From Myxococcales bacterium (GTDB lineage Bacteria > Myxococcota_A > UBA9160 > SMWR01): a DNA stretch of 23,873 bases. Below are positions 22,040 through 23,873 of this stretch, piece after piece. Position 1 is the first letter of the stretch. Each line of letters begins with the position of its first letter. The stretch is from contig JACZVU010000021.1 of NCBI GenBank assembly GCA_022572485.1, positions 1-23,873 of the forward strand, given 5' to 3'. A model generated the notes under the pieces. The model saw only the letters and a program-made list of their open reading frames with translations. It had not been told where the DNA came from and searched no databases. Both the position numbers and the translations under genes were made by a program.

Positions 22040-22824
22040 GAGAGCAGTCGGGCACGCGCGCCGCTGCCCGCGGAATTGCGCAACGCGTTCGCGACGAATT
22101 GGCGACCCCGATCGACGGCGTCTTCGAGTGCCGCACCGAGCGCGAGCTGAGCGGCGATCGCCGAAGACAACACGCAGCCGGTTCCGTGGAATGGGCCGCC
22201 CGAAACCCGCTCTCCCTCGAGCCAACGGAGCGACACGCTGCCGCCGTCTCGTACCGCGAGCAAGTCGCGGGGCGGGCCGTCGCGGTGGCCTCCTTTGACG
22301 AGCGACGCCCGGGCACCGAGCTCCGACACGAGCACACAGGCCGCCGCCTGGGTGCCCTGCTCGGTGGAGGTATCACACTCGGTCAAGGCCGCGGCTTCCT
22401 GAAGATTGGGGGTAACGAGCGCGGCGCTTCCGATCATCGATTGGAGGGCACCCCAGGCGCGCCGCTCGAGCAGCACCGTGCCGTCGCTCGCCTCCAGGAC
22501 CGGGTCAATCACGATCGGAACGCTGGCCGATTCTGACAGAAATGGAGCGAGCGCAATCTGCACGTTGCGAACCACATCGTCGGAGACGAGCGCGCCAATT
22601 TTGATCGCATCCGGGGTTAGGTCCCTCAACAACACGCGGAGCTGTTCGAGCACAACGGAGGGAAAGGCGGGCAGTACCTGATGGACCTTCGTGGTGTCCT
22701 GAACGGTGATCGCGGTGACCACGCCGGCTCCGTGAACCCCCATCGCGCGAAAGACCTGGAGATCTGCTTGGAGACCGGCTCCTCCGGTCGGGTCCGATCC
22801 CGCAATGCTGAGTGCGACCTTCAT
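22021..22824 (-). CDS. thiD: Hydroxymethylpyrimidine/phosphomethylpyrimidine kinase
   Basis: A 267-residue ribokinase-fold enzyme that phosphorylates HMP and HMP-P to HMP-PP for thiamine synthesis. It starts ALSIAGSDPTGGAGLQADLQ, the ThiD substrate-binding motif. IVIDPVLEASDG, LVTPNLQEAAALT and VKGGH follow, and the anion-hole/catalytic motif HGTGC is at 213-217. Length is typical. The ATG at 22824 is divergent from the LolA-like gene, with only about 30 bp between starts. The last 19 bases overlap the end of mpl on the opposite strand. No TPP riboswitch is seen upstream; there is no room for one outside the neighbouring gene. A pyridoxal-kinase activity is a known side role of some ThiD proteins. 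Confidence 0.96.
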   Translation of the reverse strand: MKVALSIAGSDPTGGAGLQADLQVFRAMGVHGAGVVTAITVQDTTKVHQVLPAFPSVVLEQLRVLLRDLTPDAIKIGALVSDDVVRNVQIALAPFLSESASVPIVIDPVLEASDGTVLLERRAWGALQSMIGSAALVTPNLQEAAALTECDTSTEQGTQAAACVLVSELGARASLVKGGHRDGPPRDLLAVRDGGSVSLRWLEGERVSGGPFHGTGCVLSSAIAAQLALGAALEDAVDRGRQFVANALRNSAGSGARARLLSYSCSD

Positions 22825-22853
22825 CGCCAGCCATGGTAAGGTGCCCCCCCGTG

Positions 22854-23642
22854 ATGCGCATCACTTCTCAGCCACCCGAAATCGGCTCTCGGCTTTTGCC
22901 ACATTGCGGCCAGGGGTCGCTCACCAGCAACCGGCCGATCGCAATCGGGCTCGCTCGGATGATGCTCGGCCTCGCGCTATCCGTGCTCGTCTCCCACCCG
23001 GCCGCAGCGGAGAAAGACCTCGAAAAGCCCGCGACTCCCTCGTGGTACGCGCAGGCTTTTGCGCGCAGTGACACCGGATTGAACGTCACCTATTTGTGGT
23101 CGTTGAAATCCAAGTTTCGCGCGGAAACCGTCTCCAGGGGCCACCGGATCGTGACGATCGTCAATGGCGACACCTACTACGTGTACGATGCGCTCACGAT
23201 GACCGGAATCGCCATTCGCCGCGCACCTGCAGCGCTGGCCGCAGAATCTCCGGATCGCCGACCTTTTGGGAATGAAGTCCAGACCCTGATCGATCAGGGA
23301 GGCGAAAAGATTCGCGAAGAAAGCATCGCGGGACAGCGCGCCGAGGTCTACCAGATCACCGATGACAGCGGCCGCCGAATTGCCTGGGTGACCCAAGACG
23401 ACCGACGGCTGCCAATACGCATCGAAGTTTTCAACCGCAAGTCGGGATCGACGCGATACAAGGAATACGTCGATTGGGTGAGTGGGCTCCCGGTCACCGA
23501 CGCGTTCTTCAAGCCCGAGCCCGGCATCCAATTCGAACGCTTCGAATTTAACGAGTACATCGAGAAAGTGCTCGAAAAAGACTCCGCGGCCACGCTCCCG
23601 ATCCTCTACGGCGAGCTGCTACACGGTCGAGCGCGCCGCTAG
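22854..23642 (+). CDS. Exported LolA-like protein of unknown function
   Basis: A 262-residue protein. A hydrophobic segment (IAIGLARMMLGLALSVLVSH) ends in PAAAE, a plausible signal peptidase I site, after an unusually long 28-residue N-region. The mature part is beta-rich and resembles LolA/outer-membrane-lipoprotein-sorting proteins: WYAQAF, FRAETVSRGHRIVTIVNGDT, YYVYDALTMTG, IAGQRAEVYQI, WVTQDDRRLPIRIEVFNRKS, YVDWVSGLPVTDAFFKPEPG. Such proteins are periplasmic lipid or lipoprotein carriers; the partner here is unknown. ATG 22854 or the adjacent GTG 22851 are the likely starts (AAGGTG 7-10 nt upstream). A later ATG at 22959 would leave a signal peptide with almost no N-region. The gene is divergent from thiD. 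Confidence 0.75.
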   Translation: MRITSQPPEIGSRLLPHCGQGSLTSNRPIAIGLARMMLGLALSVLVSHPAAAEKDLEKPATPSWYAQAFARSDTGLNVTYLWSLKSKFRAETVSRGHRIVTIVNGDTYYVYDALTMTGIAIRRAPAALAAESPDRRPFGNEVQTLIDQGGEKIREESIAGQRAEVYQITDDSGRRIAWVTQDDRRLPIRIEVFNRKSGSTRYKEYVDWVSGLPVTDAFFKPEPGIQFERFEFNEYIEKVLEKDSAATLPILYGELLHGRARR

Positions 23643-23688
23643 AGCATCGATCTCGACGAGCGGGCGTTCTCTGCGGGAGTTGGTGCAC

Positions 23689-23756
23689 GGGTGGGGTGAC
23701 GGGGGGCCATCGGGCTCTAACCCCATGTCGCCCTCAAGCCCCCCGTCACCCCACCC
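23689..23756. repeat. 19-bp perfect inverted repeat with G-rich arm
   Basis: GGGTGGGGTGACGGGGGGC (23689-23707) and its exact reverse complement (23738-23756) enclose a 30-base loop. It lies 47 bp after the LolA-like gene's stop. The stem would be extremely stable in RNA. There is no T-run after it on either strand. The left arm, together with GGG at 23675-23677, also holds enough G-runs for a G-quadruplex. It could be a strong factor-independent RNA 3' end, a recombination or protein-binding site, or part of a dispersed palindromic repeat. Confidence 0.85.
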
Positions 23757-23873
23757 AAGTGACATCGCTTTCGATCGGGACCCTGAATGCAGTGGTTCCT
23801 TTTCACGCGCCAGGAGCGCGACCCCCGAATGCGGTCGTTCGACGACGTGAAACCACACGGCGCGAAGCGGCCA

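Noticed and set aside
23787..23873. An ATG-initiated frame (MQWFLFTRQERDP...) that stays open to the right edge.
   Set aside because: Only 29 codons are visible, no ribosome binding site precedes it, and no family is recognised, so it cannot be told from chance.
1..23873. A CRISPR array, restriction, toxin-antitoxin or other defence system, or a biosynthetic cluster.
   Set aside because: No spaced direct repeats and no characteristic nuclease, methylase, toxin or NRPS/PKS motifs were seen on either strand; the accessory genes are metabolic or transport genes.

Overview
The window comes from a high-GC Gram-negative bacterium of the former Deltaproteobacteria (Myxococcota, Desulfobacterota or Binatota type). 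The evidence is the gene order DUF1844 - ispE - prs - rplY(Ctc) - pth and then rpsF - rpsR - rplI - dnaB, a BamD-like lipoprotein, and GC-rich coding with many GTG starts. I cannot name a genus. About 20 genes are convincing, and most are housekeeping genes.

Layout. Positions 1-598 (minus) hold a repeat-rich helical protein cut by the left edge, with a possible 20-codon leader ORF coupled to its start. Positions 838-3666 (plus) encode a large membrane protein fused to a spermidine-synthase-like domain. A 19-bp tandem repeat then separates it from a convergent minus-strand pair, bamD followed by a TPR protein (5349 down to 3737). Divergent from bamD are a 71-residue unknown protein, a CDP-alcohol phosphatidyltransferase, DUF1844, ispE, prs, rplY and pth (5411-9902).

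From 9903 to 15506 the usual deltaproteobacterial order is interrupted: ychF, normally expected between pth and rpsF, is absent. In its place are an NhaA-type antiporter, pdxS-pdxT (PLP synthesis), a decayed 5' end of a transposase, a minus-strand MFS transporter of clearly lower GC, and a gene-poor stretch of almost 0.9 kb. This is the most mobile-looking part of the window.

From 15507 the ribosomal/replication block resumes (rpsF, rpsR, rplI, dnaB). It runs directly into a tightly coupled peptidoglycan-recycling set: ldcA, a serine hydrolase and mpl. thiD lies convergent and overlaps the end of mpl. A divergent exported LolA-like protein follows, then a 19-bp perfect inverted repeat with a very G-rich arm near the right edge.

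Functionally, the window joins isoprenoid precursor, PRPP and PLP synthesis, translation quality control, ribosomal proteins, the replicative helicase, cell-wall recycling and envelope biogenesis. I found no defence system, CRISPR array, tRNA, rRNA or complete mobile element. The most unusual items are the transposase scar beside a foreign-looking MFS gene, the extended ribosomal proteins S6, S18 and L25, the PG-recycling serine hydrolase, and several perfect hairpins between genes.
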